In this document: one piece after another, positions 39,042-47,932 of the stretch
How the letters are laid out: the number at the start of each line of letters is the position of its first letter
How positions within the stretch are numbered: position 1 is the first letter of the stretch
Source: Deltaproteobacteria bacterium UBA6601
GTDB taxonomy: Bacteria > Myxococcota_A > UBA796 > UBA9615
Length of the DNA stretch: 64,000 bases
NCBI GenBank assembly: GCA_002433485.1
Contig: DJIF01000054.1
Span: 1-64,000, forward strand
Direction of reading: 5' to 3'
Position numbers and translations under genes: made by a program
Notes under the pieces: model-generated
What the model was told of the DNA's origin: nothing
Database searches by the model: none
Seen by the model: only the letters and a program-made list of their open reading frames with translations

Positions 39042-40013
39042 ATGCGCCCTTGTAATACGCTGTTCTTCATCCTGCTGACCGCTGTGATGTCGGTACTCGT
39101 GTCCTGTTCCGCAGACAAGGAGGAGGACCCCTGGGCAGCAGAGTCCCGGAAGGGCTCTGCCCCGGCCACCGCAGGCTTTGGTGAAGGTGACTTTGACGGA
39201 CCCCAGCGCAAAGACCAACGCGGGACGCCGCCACCAAGAGGCCCAGACACCGGCGGCGACCAACGCAGCGGCTCGGATCTGAGCGGCCCTGAAGACTGCA
39301 ACGACGGCGTCGACAACGACGGCAACGGTGCCGCGGACTGCGAAGACAGCGGCTGCGCGGCGGACCCAGGCTGTCAGGACGATCCGAGCAAAGGCTATGA
39401 GCCCGAACTGGGTTTTGAAGATTGTGACAACGAGAAAGACGACGACAAAGACCGAGAGACCGACTGTGAGGACGACGACTGCAAGGACGATCCCAGCTGC
39501 AACTCGGACCGGGCCCCCGGCCAAGCACCCACGGTAGCCCCAGAGTTGCTGGCCGCGGTAAGCGAGCTGCCGGTCGGCGGTCAGTTAGGCATGCGAGCGC
39601 CCCAGCTTGACCTGCCCTTCCTCGGCCGCCGAGGTCGACAGACCCTGAAAGAGCTGCGCGGCAACATCGTGGTACTCAACTTCTGGGCGTCCTGGTGCCG
39701 ACCCTGTCGCAAAGAGACCCCAGCTCTGGAACTCACCTGGCAGCTGTACCGGGAGCGTGACGTTGTGGTCATTGGGGTGTCCATTGATGAGGAGGAGGAC
39801 GACGCAGGCGAATTCCTGGGCAGCTTCCCGGTCTCCTACCCGATGGTCTTGGACCGGGGCGGTGAGGCTGCTGAACGTGACTGGCAGGTCAAGTCGGTAC
39901 CGACGCTCATCCTGATTGATCGAGCCGGCAGGATCCGCGAGCGACACATGGGCTACAGTCCGGCCCTCATGCGCAAGACAGTCGTGACCATTGACCAGCT
40001 CCTGGAGGAATAG
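39042..40013 (+). CDS. TlpA-like thioredoxin lipoprotein with Asp/Cys repeats
   Basis: A 323-residue lipoprotein: signal ending VMSVLVSC, with Cys22 as lipidation site. Residues 86-111 and 128-153 form two Asp/Cys repeats; the first is regular (CNDGVDNDGNGAADCEDSGC), the second degenerate, resembling metal-binding repeats of myxobacterial surface proteins. From about 180 a thioredoxin fold of the TlpA/AhpC-TSA class begins (MRAPQLDLPFL), with the redox motif WCRPC (Cys219, Cys222), and the cis-Pro segment VKSVPTLILIDRAG. It probably reduces or oxidises periplasmic thiols at the membrane surface. The next gene, a VKOR-DsbA fusion, starts 4 bases later, so the two likely form one redox unit. 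The combination of repeats and thioredoxin in one chain is unusual. Confidence 0.88.
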   Translation: MRPCNTLFFILLTAVMSVLVSCSADKEEDPWAAESRKGSAPATAGFGEGDFDGPQRKDQRGTPPPRGPDTGGDQRSGSDLSGPEDCNDGVDNDGNGAADCEDSGCAADPGCQDDPSKGYEPELGFEDCDNEKDDDKDRETDCEDDDCKDDPSCNSDRAPGQAPTVAPELLAAVSELPVGGQLGMRAPQLDLPFLGRRGRQTLKELRGNIVVLNFWASWCRPCRKETPALELTWQLYRERDVVVIGVSIDEEEDDAGEFLGSFPVSYPMVLDRGGEAAERDWQVKSVPTLILIDRAGRIRERHMGYSPALMRKTVVTIDQLLEE

Positions 40014-40017
40014 AGAG

Positions 40018-41355
40018 ATGCTGAAGAAGGCCAGCCCCATCGCCCTGCTGGCCCTCGCCTGTGCGGGGATGCTGCTGGGGATGACCCTTACGGCCCGACA
40101 TTACGACCTCAACCACGCGCCGCCCGGACCGGCCACCGCGGTCCTAGGCTTCGAGGGCATGTGCGGGGCAGGAGGTGGCTGCGCCGAGGTGAATACAAGC
40201 CGCTATGCCAGCATCTCACTGGGCGTTGAGCGACCCGCAATACCGGTCTCAGTGCCGGCCGTTGGATTCTTCCTGATGCTTGCGCTGCTCGCTGGCCTGG
40301 CGCTGCGCAACGACAGCAAAAGGCGCGCAAAGTATCTCGCACTGACCGCTGCAGCCTGCGTCCCTGCGCTCTGCTTTGCCCTTTATCTGCTAGCCGTCCA
40401 GGCCTTCGTCATCAGCCGGTTCTGTCCCTACTGCATCGCTCTCGATGCAGTCACGGCACTGAGCCTCGGCTTCGCCTTCATCGGCCATGGCGGCGGAGTT
40501 GGCGGAATCTTACAGGACCTGAGCACCAGCTCAGCCAGCCTGCTTGGGGCTGCACTGCTAGTCCTGCTCGGCGGGAACTACCTCGCCTACAATAGCTACG
40601 TGGGCTGGATTGAAGATGGAGAGTCAAAAGCTCATCGGGAAAGCGGCCATAAGGACAGCAAGCACCACCAACACGAGCGAGCTCCGACCAATGACGCAGA
40701 GGCCCTCGAAGCAGCCCGCAAAGCGGTCGCCGAATTCATTGAAAGCTATCCAAACCTGGAAGTCCGTGACCTGGTCACCAACCTATTCGATGGCAGCAAG
40801 GGGCAGCTGGAAGGTGGCATCGTCGTCACCGAATTCGCCGACTTCGATTGCCCCCACTGCAAGCTGGCCGGCTTCTACTTGAAAGACATTGCCCACCGCT
40901 ACGGTGACCGGGTCGGCTTTGTATTCAAGAACTATCCGCTGGGGACCTCCTGCAACGACAACCTCAAACGAGATGTGCATCCGGATGCATGCGAAGCGGC
41001 CATCGCAGTCCAGTGTGGTCGCCGACAGGGTGCATTCTGGCCCTTCCATGACCTGATCTTTGATCATCAGGGCTCTCTGGGAAGCGACAGAATGCGCTCC
41101 ATCGCAGCCGAACTTCAGCTCAACACTGAGACCTTCGAGGAGTGTCTAGAGAAAGACAGCATCCTCAACGAAGTGAAGGAGCAGATTGCCCAGGGTAGAG
41201 ATGCTGGTCTCACGGGCACCCCAACGTTCTTTGTCAACGGCAAGATGCTGCCCAGCGCCCATCCCCTGTTTGTTGAAGCCGCCATCAGGTGGGAGCTGGT
41301 CGAGCGGGGCGAGACCGAGCTTCCCGAAGACAGCGATGGCATCTTCCCCCGCTGA
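40018..41355 (+). CDS. VKOR-DsbA fusion, thiol oxidation membrane protein
   Basis: A 445-residue chain joining a vitamin K epoxide reductase domain to a DsbA-like thioredoxin domain. VKOR part, about residues 8-190: four or five membrane segments, an outer loop cysteine pair Cys49/Cys55 (MCGAGGGC) and the quinone-facing pair Cys136/Cys139 (FCPYC). A His/Asp-rich linker follows (about 200-225). The DsbA/DsbG part has FADFDCPHCKLAG (Cys278/Cys281) and the cis-Pro GLTGTPTFFVNG. VKOR homologues reoxidise DsbA with quinone, replacing DsbB, so the fusion is a self-contained disulfide-forming machine in the inner membrane. Start ATG 40018 has GGAGG upstream. Its end overlaps prmA by 20 bases. Confidence 0.9.
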   Translation: MLKKASPIALLALACAGMLLGMTLTARHYDLNHAPPGPATAVLGFEGMCGAGGGCAEVNTSRYASISLGVERPAIPVSVPAVGFFLMLALLAGLALRNDSKRRAKYLALTAAACVPALCFALYLLAVQAFVISRFCPYCIALDAVTALSLGFAFIGHGGGVGGILQDLSTSSASLLGAALLVLLGGNYLAYNSYVGWIEDGESKAHRESGHKDSKHHQHERAPTNDAEALEAARKAVAEFIESYPNLEVRDLVTNLFDGSKGQLEGGIVVTEFADFDCPHCKLAGFYLKDIAHRYGDRVGFVFKNYPLGTSCNDNLKRDVHPDACEAAIAVQCGRRQGAFWPFHDLIFDHQGSLGSDRMRSIAAELQLNTETFEECLEKDSILNEVKEQIAQGRDAGLTGTPTFFVNGKMLPSAHPLFVEAAIRWELVERGETELPEDSDGIFPR

Positions 41356-42331
41356 CTCAAGCGCTGATTGCAGCTGGTGGGAGCTGTCCCTCACCCTGGC
41401 TGACAGCGACGGAGCGACAGTGAGCGGACTGTTGCTGGAACTGGGGGCGCTTGGCCTGCAAGAAGACCATAGAGGACTCCACTTCGAGATCGACCAGGAC
41501 GGTCCCATTGTCAGCGGCGACCCACGCTCCTGGACTCCGCCCCTGCCCAAGAACCCGGACCAGGAACTGGAACTGCGGGCCTGGTTCGATGGCAAGCGAG
41601 AGCGAGAGCAGCTGCTGGCCGACCTAAAAGCATGTCTGCACGGCATTGCGCCGGCCCCCCTAGCACTGACCCTGAAGCCCATCGCTCAGCAAGACTGGAA
41701 CGCCACCTGGAAGGCAGGCTTCGAAGCATTCTCCCTGTCCAAAAGGCTGCGAGTGGTCCCGTCATGGACGGAAGAAGCCCAGCCGGCCGCTACGACCGCG
41801 CTGCGCCTGGACCCCGGCCTCGCTTTCGGCACTGGAACCCACTTCACCACCGCAGGCTGCTGCCAGCTCCTGGATAGTTTGCTGGAGTCATGGTCTGGCC
41901 CCCGGCCAAATGTGCTCGACGTAGGCACCGGAACTGGGATCCTCGCCCTCGCTGCCCTGGCCCTGGGAGCCAAACGCGCGGTTGCTGTCGATGCCGACCC
42001 ACAAGCGATCAGCGCCGCTGCTGAGAACGCTGCTGAGAACGACCTTGTCGACCGCATTGAGCTCTACCAGGGCGGACCAGAGTCTGCTCCGGCCGAACAG
42101 TTCCCGATTGTCTTCGCCAACCTCATCGCGCCAGTCCTCATCGACCTAGCCGACTCCTTGTGTTCTCGCTTGGCCCCGGGCGGTGGGCTGATCATCAGTG
42201 GCATCCTCTGCCATCAGGAGAAGGCGGTAGTTGACTGTTTTGCCCAACGCCACCTGGACCAGGAACAACGACTCTGTGATGACGAGTGGGTGGCGCTGCT
42301 GCTTCGTTGTACTCGGGAGCATGGACCATGA
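41336..42331 (+). CDS. prmA: Ribosomal protein L11 methyltransferase
   Basis: SAM-dependent enzyme that trimethylates ribosomal protein L11. 331 residues from ATG 41336. N-terminal substrate-binding domain (WWELSLTLADSDGATVSGLL), then ALRLDPGLAFGTGTHFTT, the SAM loop VLDVGTGTGILALAALALGA, VAVDADPQAISAAAENA and FANLIAPVLIDLA, all typical of PrmA. The start lies 20 bases inside the VKOR-DsbA gene, and the stop overlaps the next ATG by 4 bases (ATGA). Coupling to redox genes is probably operon packing. Confidence 0.93.
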   Translation: MASSPADSSADCSWWELSLTLADSDGATVSGLLLELGALGLQEDHRGLHFEIDQDGPIVSGDPRSWTPPLPKNPDQELELRAWFDGKREREQLLADLKACLHGIAPAPLALTLKPIAQQDWNATWKAGFEAFSLSKRLRVVPSWTEEAQPAATTALRLDPGLAFGTGTHFTTAGCCQLLDSLLESWSGPRPNVLDVGTGTGILALAALALGAKRAVAVDADPQAISAAAENAAENDLVDRIELYQGGPESAPAEQFPIVFANLIAPVLIDLADSLCSRLAPGGGLIISGILCHQEKAVVDCFAQRHLDQEQRLCDDEWVALLLRCTREHGP

Positions 42332-43266
42332 GCACCGCTGCCGAGTTCTGCCGCCAGGCACTGCGTTCAGCAGTCGCTCAGTTGCCAAGCTTCCAGCCTG
42401 ATACAGCCGACCTGACTCAGCTGCGCTGCGCGCTGCTGCTCTACCAATTAAGCGACCGACAACATTGGCTGCAACGGCTACGCGATGCCTGCCGAGTGCA
42501 AGATTTCCCGGGCTTGGAGCCCACCGCTAGAGGCGCATGGCTGGAGCTGCTCTGTGACGCCTGGGTGGTGGATGCAAATGGCCCCTTTCGCGGCAATGCA
42601 GCACAACTGAGCGCTTTACCCTGCAGCGGTCCACAAGCAATCAACGGCTTGCTCCGCTACTGGCGGATCACCGGTGAGGCCAGCTTCAAGGAGCATGCAC
42701 TCCAACTGCTCAAAGAGCTCGACAACACCACGGGCCCGGCCCATGCAGCGGCGATGCTGGCCGGTTACCGGGCAACCGGAGCGCAAGAACTGCTGGATGA
42801 GGCCCGACGCCGCCTGGCGCGGCCAAGGCCAGAAACCCTGACCATAGGCTGGTGGCCACTAGCCAGGGATCTACTCGACTGGGGGGCTGAAGACGTTGTC
42901 GACTACGTCCAGAGCTGGCCGAACGGCGCTCCCCCTCCGGCCGCACAGATCTGTGGGCTCGCACCCATTCTGCTGCCGATACTGGAGTTGAAAATCCGGT
43001 GGTGGGAGGCTAGCGAACTGGATGAAGGCTACGTGGCCGAGGCTGTCACCTTCCCCTACCCGGCCATGCGCATGCGTCTGGAACGACGGGACAGCCCGGG
43101 GCAGGTGTACTTTGAGCCCAGCCTCGGCGGTAATCACTACCAACAGCTGGAAGATGCAGGAATCGTGGCCTCACTGCTGGAACAGATGGTTAGCGAGGTG
43201 GACCGACAGGGCATCCTTCACGGCGCTCGGCGACGGACTTCAAGACGACCCATTGGGCGCCAATAA
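42328..43266 (+). CDS. Uncharacterised helical protein
   Basis: A 312-residue soluble protein, no signal peptide or membrane segment. It is rich in Leu, Ala and Trp and looks all-helical, with repeated helix pairs such as LRCALLLYQLSDRQHWLQRL, INGLLRYWRITGEASFKEHA and AAAMLAGYRATGAQELLDEA spaced about 40-45 residues apart. The pattern recalls alpha/alpha toroid or six-hairpin folds but no catalytic motif is clear. The last third has FPYPAMRMRLERR and FEPSLGGNHYQQLEDAG. The ATG overlaps the prmA stop, and a propeller gene follows 17 bases downstream. I do not recognise the family. Confidence 0.65.
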   Translation: MSTAAEFCRQALRSAVAQLPSFQPDTADLTQLRCALLLYQLSDRQHWLQRLRDACRVQDFPGLEPTARGAWLELLCDAWVVDANGPFRGNAAQLSALPCSGPQAINGLLRYWRITGEASFKEHALQLLKELDNTTGPAHAAAMLAGYRATGAQELLDEARRRLARPRPETLTIGWWPLARDLLDWGAEDVVDYVQSWPNGAPPPAAQICGLAPILLPILELKIRWWEASELDEGYVAEAVTFPYPAMRMRLERRDSPGQVYFEPSLGGNHYQQLEDAGIVASLLEQMVSEVDRQGILHGARRRTSRRPIGRQ

Positions 43267-43283
43267 CCGTGTAGAATGAAGCG

Positions 43284-44801
43284 ATGTACCCACCCCTCCC
43301 AGACAGCACCGTTGAAAGCAATGAAGACGCATTGCCACGCGAGCTGGAAGTGACCTACTCGGGCAGAGATGGGCACATCTACATCGCCGAGGGAGATGGC
43401 CGGCGCACACAGCGGCTCACCTGGAGCATCGAAGACTTCTCAACCCTTCCTGGGATGCCCGCGATGCCAGGAGTGTGCGGCAATCTTGAGGACAGTCTCG
43501 TATTCACCAATCCGGTATCGAGCGCCGACGGCAAGCGGATCGCTGTGTTCGGACTGCTACCAACGCTGTTTGACAACCGCGAACTCTATCCTTGGGAGCC
43601 ATGGATCGGCGACGAGCACAGCGATAGCGAATGGGAAGTCGTACAAGCGCCCAGCGACGGCGCAACGAACGATGACGAAGCGAACGATGTGATCGGTCAG
43701 GGAATGGTGCTCGTGGTGTATGGCGACCAAGACACCGACGAGGATGAGATCGGCGTCGACAGCATCGAAGAGACCGTCGAGGATGACGACGGCTTGCCCA
43801 GCTATTGGCCGGGTAGCAAGGTCTACGTGATGCACCGGGATGGAGTAAGAGTCTGGGAGCCCTGGGCAGAGGATGAAGGAACACCAGTACACCTTGAGTG
43901 GGCGCCAGACGACGAGCATCTGATGGTGCTCCATCAGGCGGGTGACCTGATGCATCTCGATCTGATCTCCTACGAGGGCGACGGAGAAGATGTACGCATC
44001 GCTTCCGGGGCACCCCTGTTCTGGGCCTGGCAACCGGGAGGTAGGCGCCTGGCGGTGCGCACCGACCACCCGGAAGACTCCAATGCTCTGCTGCACTTCT
44101 GCGATCCTCTCGACCACATGGAGTCTCAGTTGATCGGCCCAGCTGGATCTTTCTACCGACCAGCCTGGCACCCGGAAGGAAAGGCCATGGTCTATGGCCG
44201 GCGCGATGACCGAGAGGATGTGCTGGCGCTGGTCGACGCTGAGGGCAAACCGCTGCGCGATCTGTTCCACTACTCAGGCAGGGTCGCCTTTGACTGGGAC
44301 CCTCGTGGCAGTCAGTTGGCCATCGCTCAAGCTCCTGAGGGGCATGGGCCATTCCAGGCACTACGTCTGCTAGAGCTGGACGGCGCCTCCCGAACATTGT
44401 GGCGCGGCACTTTCATCTGCTTCAAGTGGCTCCATGACGGCTCAGGCTTTCTGATCTGCAGCAGCGACCTGGAAAAAGGACATCTACAGTGGCTTTTGAT
44501 CAACCAGGACGGTAGCAGTCGACCGGTCGGCAAGCCCTTCGTCCCCACTCGCGAGACAGCGGTGTCACTGCACTTCTTCGAGCAGGTCTCGACAGGCCAG
44601 CCTTTTCTCTCTGCGGATGACCGTTTCGTTACCTACGCTGGCTTTTCGATCGAGTCAGAAGGCGCCGAAATGGAAGCCTCAGAGGCCCCGGTAAACTTTG
44701 AGGGAACTGCTGAGCAGAGCCGCATCCTGATCAGCCCTCTGAACAGCTCAACCTCGATTGCGGTTGGCGAAGGGCGCTACGGCTGCTTCCCCGCTCGTTA
44801 G
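43284..44801 (+). CDS. Cytoplasmic beta-propeller (TolB-like) protein
   Basis: A 505-residue protein without a signal peptide. Propeller blades are visible: PVSSADGKRIAVFGLL, LEWAPDDEHLMVLHQAGDLM, FWAWQPGGRRLAVRTDHPED, FYRPAWHPEGKAMVYGRRDD, FDWDPRGSQLAIAQAPEG, and FKWLHDGSGFLICSSD. An acidic insert of about 60 residues lies near 105-175 (many Asp/Glu, as in QDTDEDEIGVDSIEETVEDD). Such folds are usually binding platforms. It follows the uncharacterised helical gene by 17 bases on the same strand, so the two may work together. No enzyme motif is seen. Confidence 0.75.
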   Translation: MYPPLPDSTVESNEDALPRELEVTYSGRDGHIYIAEGDGRRTQRLTWSIEDFSTLPGMPAMPGVCGNLEDSLVFTNPVSSADGKRIAVFGLLPTLFDNRELYPWEPWIGDEHSDSEWEVVQAPSDGATNDDEANDVIGQGMVLVVYGDQDTDEDEIGVDSIEETVEDDDGLPSYWPGSKVYVMHRDGVRVWEPWAEDEGTPVHLEWAPDDEHLMVLHQAGDLMHLDLISYEGDGEDVRIASGAPLFWAWQPGGRRLAVRTDHPEDSNALLHFCDPLDHMESQLIGPAGSFYRPAWHPEGKAMVYGRRDDREDVLALVDAEGKPLRDLFHYSGRVAFDWDPRGSQLAIAQAPEGHGPFQALRLLELDGASRTLWRGTFICFKWLHDGSGFLICSSDLEKGHLQWLLINQDGSSRPVGKPFVPTRETAVSLHFFEQVSTGQPFLSADDRFVTYAGFSIESEGAEMEASEAPVNFEGTAEQSRILISPLNSSTSIAVGEGRYGCFPAR

Positions 44802-44887
44802 CCGGCACCAGCTCGTATCGCCGGTGCCGGTACGAGAGCTGCAAAGGCGTATGGGGTTAGCCATTGGGGCCCTGAGCATGGCCCAAT
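44802..44887 (+). terminator. Two stem-loop regions before korA
   Basis: CCGGCACC (44802-44809) can pair with GGTGCCGG (44823-44830). Inside and after it, CAGCTCGTA (44809-44817) can pair with TACGAGAGCTG (44831-44841, one bulged pair), so the two structures compete. A third hairpin joins ATTGGGGCC (44863-44871) with GGCCCAAT (44880-44887). Termination of the propeller gene is likely; the competing stems could also give control of korA. Confidence 0.45.
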
Positions 44888-44984
44888 AAGGGTAGATAAC
44901 AGGCAGGTCGGTAGGTATGTTGCGCACAGTAACGCACGGATTTTCGCACGCCACAGGCGCGCTACGGCCGTGAACGGAGGTCAC

Positions 44985-46853
44985 TTGTCTACTCCCCCAA
45001 GCTCAGCTCCGCCCGAGCACTCCGAGCAACTAGAGAGCGTAGTGATTCGATTCGCTGGCGACTCTGGAGATGGAGTTCAGTTAACCGGCACCCAGTTCAC
45101 CAAGACCTCGGCTCTTGTTGGCAACGACATCTCCACCTTGCCCGACTTTCCCGCCGAGATTCGCGCCCCAGCAGGAACCCTGTTTGGCGTCTCTGGCTTC
45201 CAGCTTCAGTTCGGCTCCACTGAAATACGCACCCCAGGCGATCGGCCAGATGTACTGGTGGCCTTCAACCCGGCGGCTCTGAAGACCAATATCGACCGAC
45301 TCCGCAAGGGAGGATTGGTCCTCATCAACAGCGCATCTTTCACCAGTCGAAATCTTGAGAAGGCGGGCTACGAGAGCAACCCGCTCGAGGATGAGAGCCT
45401 TTCTGCATGGCAGGTCATTACGGTCGACATGACCAAGCTGACCCGCGAGGCGCTCAAGGAGTCCCCGCTCCGAACCAAAGACAAAGACCGGGCCAAGAAC
45501 CTGTTTGCGCTGGGCATGGTCTACTTTCTCTACAGTCGACCGCTGGAGCATACGATCAGCTGGCTTGAGAATAAGTTCGCGAAGAAGCCGGATGTGGCTG
45601 CTGCCAACGTCAAGACCCTTAAGACCGGTTACTACTACGCGGAGACCGCTGAAGTCTTTCGCAGCACCTACTCAGTACCCGAGGCAACGGTAGCTCCCGG
45701 CTTGTATCGAAATGTGACCGGTAATCAAGCAACCGCCCTGGGCCTGGTGAGCGCCGCGCGCAAAGCAGACCTGGACCTGTTCCTCGGCAGCTATCCAATC
45801 ACCCCGGCCTCGGACATCCTCCATGAGCTGAGTAACCTGCGGGCGCATGGAGTAAAGACCCTTCAAGCGGAAGATGAAATCGCTGCCATCTGTGCGGCCA
45901 TCGGAGCCAGCTACGCCGGTTCTCTGGGTATCACCAGCACCTCAGGGCCGGGACTCGCCCTCAAGGGCGAAGCCCTGGGACTGGCGATGATGGTCGAGTT
46001 GCCCCTGGTGGTTATCAACGTACAGCGAGGCGGCCCCTCGACCGGCCTGCCTACCAAGACGGAACAGGCTGACCTGCTGATGTCCATGTACGGGCGCAAC
46101 GGTGAGAGCCCAATCCCAATCATTGCGGCTCGATCACCAGCTGACTGCTTTGCAGCGGCCTTTGAAGCAGCTCAGGTTGCCATTAGCACCCGAACCCCAG
46201 TACTGCTACTCACCGATGGCTATCTCGCCAACGGCTCGGAACCATGGGCAATCCCGCAAGCCGACGAGCTGCCCAACATTGATCCTGACTTCCTGCTGGA
46301 CGGCGGTGAGGTGCTGCAGCCTTATGCACGAGACCCTGAGAGCCTCAGCAGGCCCTGGATCAAGCCCGGAACTGTCGGCTTAGAGCATCGCGTAGGCGGG
46401 CTTGAGAAGGCGGACCTCACCGGTAACGTGTCCTACGACCCGGCCAACCACCACCGAATGTGCAGCCTACGCCGCGACAAAGTAGCGCGCATCGCCGATA
46501 GCCTGCCTCCAACCACGATCACTGGCAGTCAAACCGGCGGCGATCTGCTGCTGGTCGGTTGGGGCGGTACCTACGGCTCGATCACCACCGCAGTGCACAA
46601 GGCCAGAGCCGCGGGCAAGGATGTCTCTTCCGTCCACCTCCGCAATATCAATCCACTCCCCCCTGACCTGGGCGATATTCTGCGACGCTATGACAAGATC
46701 CTGGTCCCCGAGTTGAACCTCGGTCAGCTGGTTCGCATCCTCCGAGCTGAATACCTGGTAGATGCTCGAGGCTGCAATAAGGTGCAGGGGCTTCCATTTA
46801 CGGTGAATGAGCTGATCGCGGCCATCGACGCTGAACTCTACGGAGAGGCCTGA
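44985..46853 (+). CDS. korA: 2-oxoacid:ferredoxin oxidoreductase, fused gamma-alpha subunit
   Basis: Part of a 2-oxoacid:ferredoxin oxidoreductase, best matched to the 2-oxoglutarate enzyme (KorAB), which makes succinyl-CoA, CO2 and reduced ferredoxin. 622 residues. The gamma domain comes first (VVIRFAGDSGDGVQLTGTQF, about 10-195), then the alpha domain (SYPITPASDILHELSNL, EDEIAAICAAIGASYAG, TSTSGPGLALKGEALGLAMM, QRGGPSTGLPTKTEQADLL). I choose TTG 44985 because GGAGGT lies 4 bases upstream; a GTG 15 bases earlier is also in frame. The gene is 5 bases upstream of korB. Pyruvate or branched-chain 2-oxoacids remain possible substrates. Confidence 0.93.
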   Translation: MSTPPSSAPPEHSEQLESVVIRFAGDSGDGVQLTGTQFTKTSALVGNDISTLPDFPAEIRAPAGTLFGVSGFQLQFGSTEIRTPGDRPDVLVAFNPAALKTNIDRLRKGGLVLINSASFTSRNLEKAGYESNPLEDESLSAWQVITVDMTKLTREALKESPLRTKDKDRAKNLFALGMVYFLYSRPLEHTISWLENKFAKKPDVAAANVKTLKTGYYYAETAEVFRSTYSVPEATVAPGLYRNVTGNQATALGLVSAARKADLDLFLGSYPITPASDILHELSNLRAHGVKTLQAEDEIAAICAAIGASYAGSLGITSTSGPGLALKGEALGLAMMVELPLVVINVQRGGPSTGLPTKTEQADLLMSMYGRNGESPIPIIAARSPADCFAAAFEAAQVAISTRTPVLLLTDGYLANGSEPWAIPQADELPNIDPDFLLDGGEVLQPYARDPESLSRPWIKPGTVGLEHRVGGLEKADLTGNVSYDPANHHRMCSLRRDKVARIADSLPPTTITGSQTGGDLLLVGWGGTYGSITTAVHKARAAGKDVSSVHLRNINPLPPDLGDILRRYDKILVPELNLGQLVRILRAEYLVDARGCNKVQGLPFTVNELIAAIDAELYGEA

Positions 46854-46857
46854 GAAC

Positions 46858-47886
46858 ATGAGCGAGCAACCCATCATCTCGCTGTCACGCTCGGATCTGG
46901 TCAGCGATCAAGAAGTACGCTGGTGCCCGGGCTGTGGCGACTACGCCATCCTCAAGCACGTCCAGAGTGCGCTGGCGGACCTACAGGTTCCCCGCGAGAA
47001 CATGGTGGTGGTCTCGGGCATCGGCTGTGCGGCCCGGTTCCCCTACTACATGAACACCTATGGATTCCACACCATTCACGGTCGGTCCCCGGCACTGGCC
47101 ACCGGCGTGAAAATGGCCAATCCGGAGCTTTCAGTATGGGTGGTGGGCGGAGACGGTGACATGATGTCCATCGGCGGCAACCACCTGATCCATGCTCTGC
47201 GCCGCAACATCGACCTCACGATCCTGCTCTTCAACAATGAGATCTATGGTCTCACCAAAGGCCAGTTTTCCCCCACCTCGGGACTGGGCAAGCGCACCAA
47301 GTCGAGTCCGCTGGGATCCATTGACCCGGCCTTTGACCCGGTCAGCCTGGCCCTGGGCGCCGGCGCCACCTTCGTCGGTCGAACCGCTGACATGTGGGGC
47401 AAGCACTGCCAGGCGATGCTTAAAGAAGCGCACGCCCACAAGGGTGCAGCCTTTATTGAAATCCTGCAGAACTGCATCATCTTTAATGACGGTGCCTTTG
47501 CGCACGAAGTAGGCAAGAAGACCAAGGACGACGCCACCGTAGAACTGATCCACGGGGAGCCGCTCATCTTCGGTAAGGAGAGCCAATTCGGCATCCTCGC
47601 CGATGGACTCGAGCTGAAGGTAGTCGAGCTGGGTGAGGAGTTCAGCGCTGAAGACCTGCTGGTCTACGACAAGACCAAGCTGAATCCTGGAATGGCACAG
47701 ATGATTGCGGCGATGGGGGTCTCGGACGGCTCCCTACCACTGCCCGTCGGCATGTTCCGACAGGTGCAGCGACCGACCTATGAGCATTCCATGGAAGATC
47801 AGGTGCGGTCAGCCCAGCAGGACACTGGTGGCAAGCCTCCTCTGCAGAGCCTCTTTAACCAGGGCGACACCTGGACAGTGGATTGA
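46858..47886 (+). CDS. korB: 2-oxoacid:ferredoxin oxidoreductase, beta subunit
   Basis: Thiamine-diphosphate and Fe-S subunit partner of KorA, 342 residues. Cluster cysteines are in WCPGCGDYAIL (Cys23, Cys26), GIGCAARFPY and LQNCIIFNDGAF. The TPP/Mg motif is VVGGDGDMMSIGGNH with LLFNNEIYGLTKGQ. The C-terminus RPTYEHSMEDQV is typical. There is no delta (ferredoxin) subunit, as in the two-subunit enzymes of Mycobacterium and Hydrogenobacter. It starts 5 bases after the korA stop, so expression is coupled. Confidence 0.95.
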   Translation: MSEQPIISLSRSDLVSDQEVRWCPGCGDYAILKHVQSALADLQVPRENMVVVSGIGCAARFPYYMNTYGFHTIHGRSPALATGVKMANPELSVWVVGGDGDMMSIGGNHLIHALRRNIDLTILLFNNEIYGLTKGQFSPTSGLGKRTKSSPLGSIDPAFDPVSLALGAGATFVGRTADMWGKHCQAMLKEAHAHKGAAFIEILQNCIIFNDGAFAHEVGKKTKDDATVELIHGEPLIFGKESQFGILADGLELKVVELGEEFSAEDLLVYDKTKLNPGMAQMIAAMGVSDGSLPLPVGMFRQVQRPTYEHSMEDQVRSAQQDTGGKPPLQSLFNQGDTWTVD

Positions 47887-47932
47887 TTCTCTGGACTTGA
47901 GAGGCGCCCACAGTTAAGAAAAAGGGATGTCA

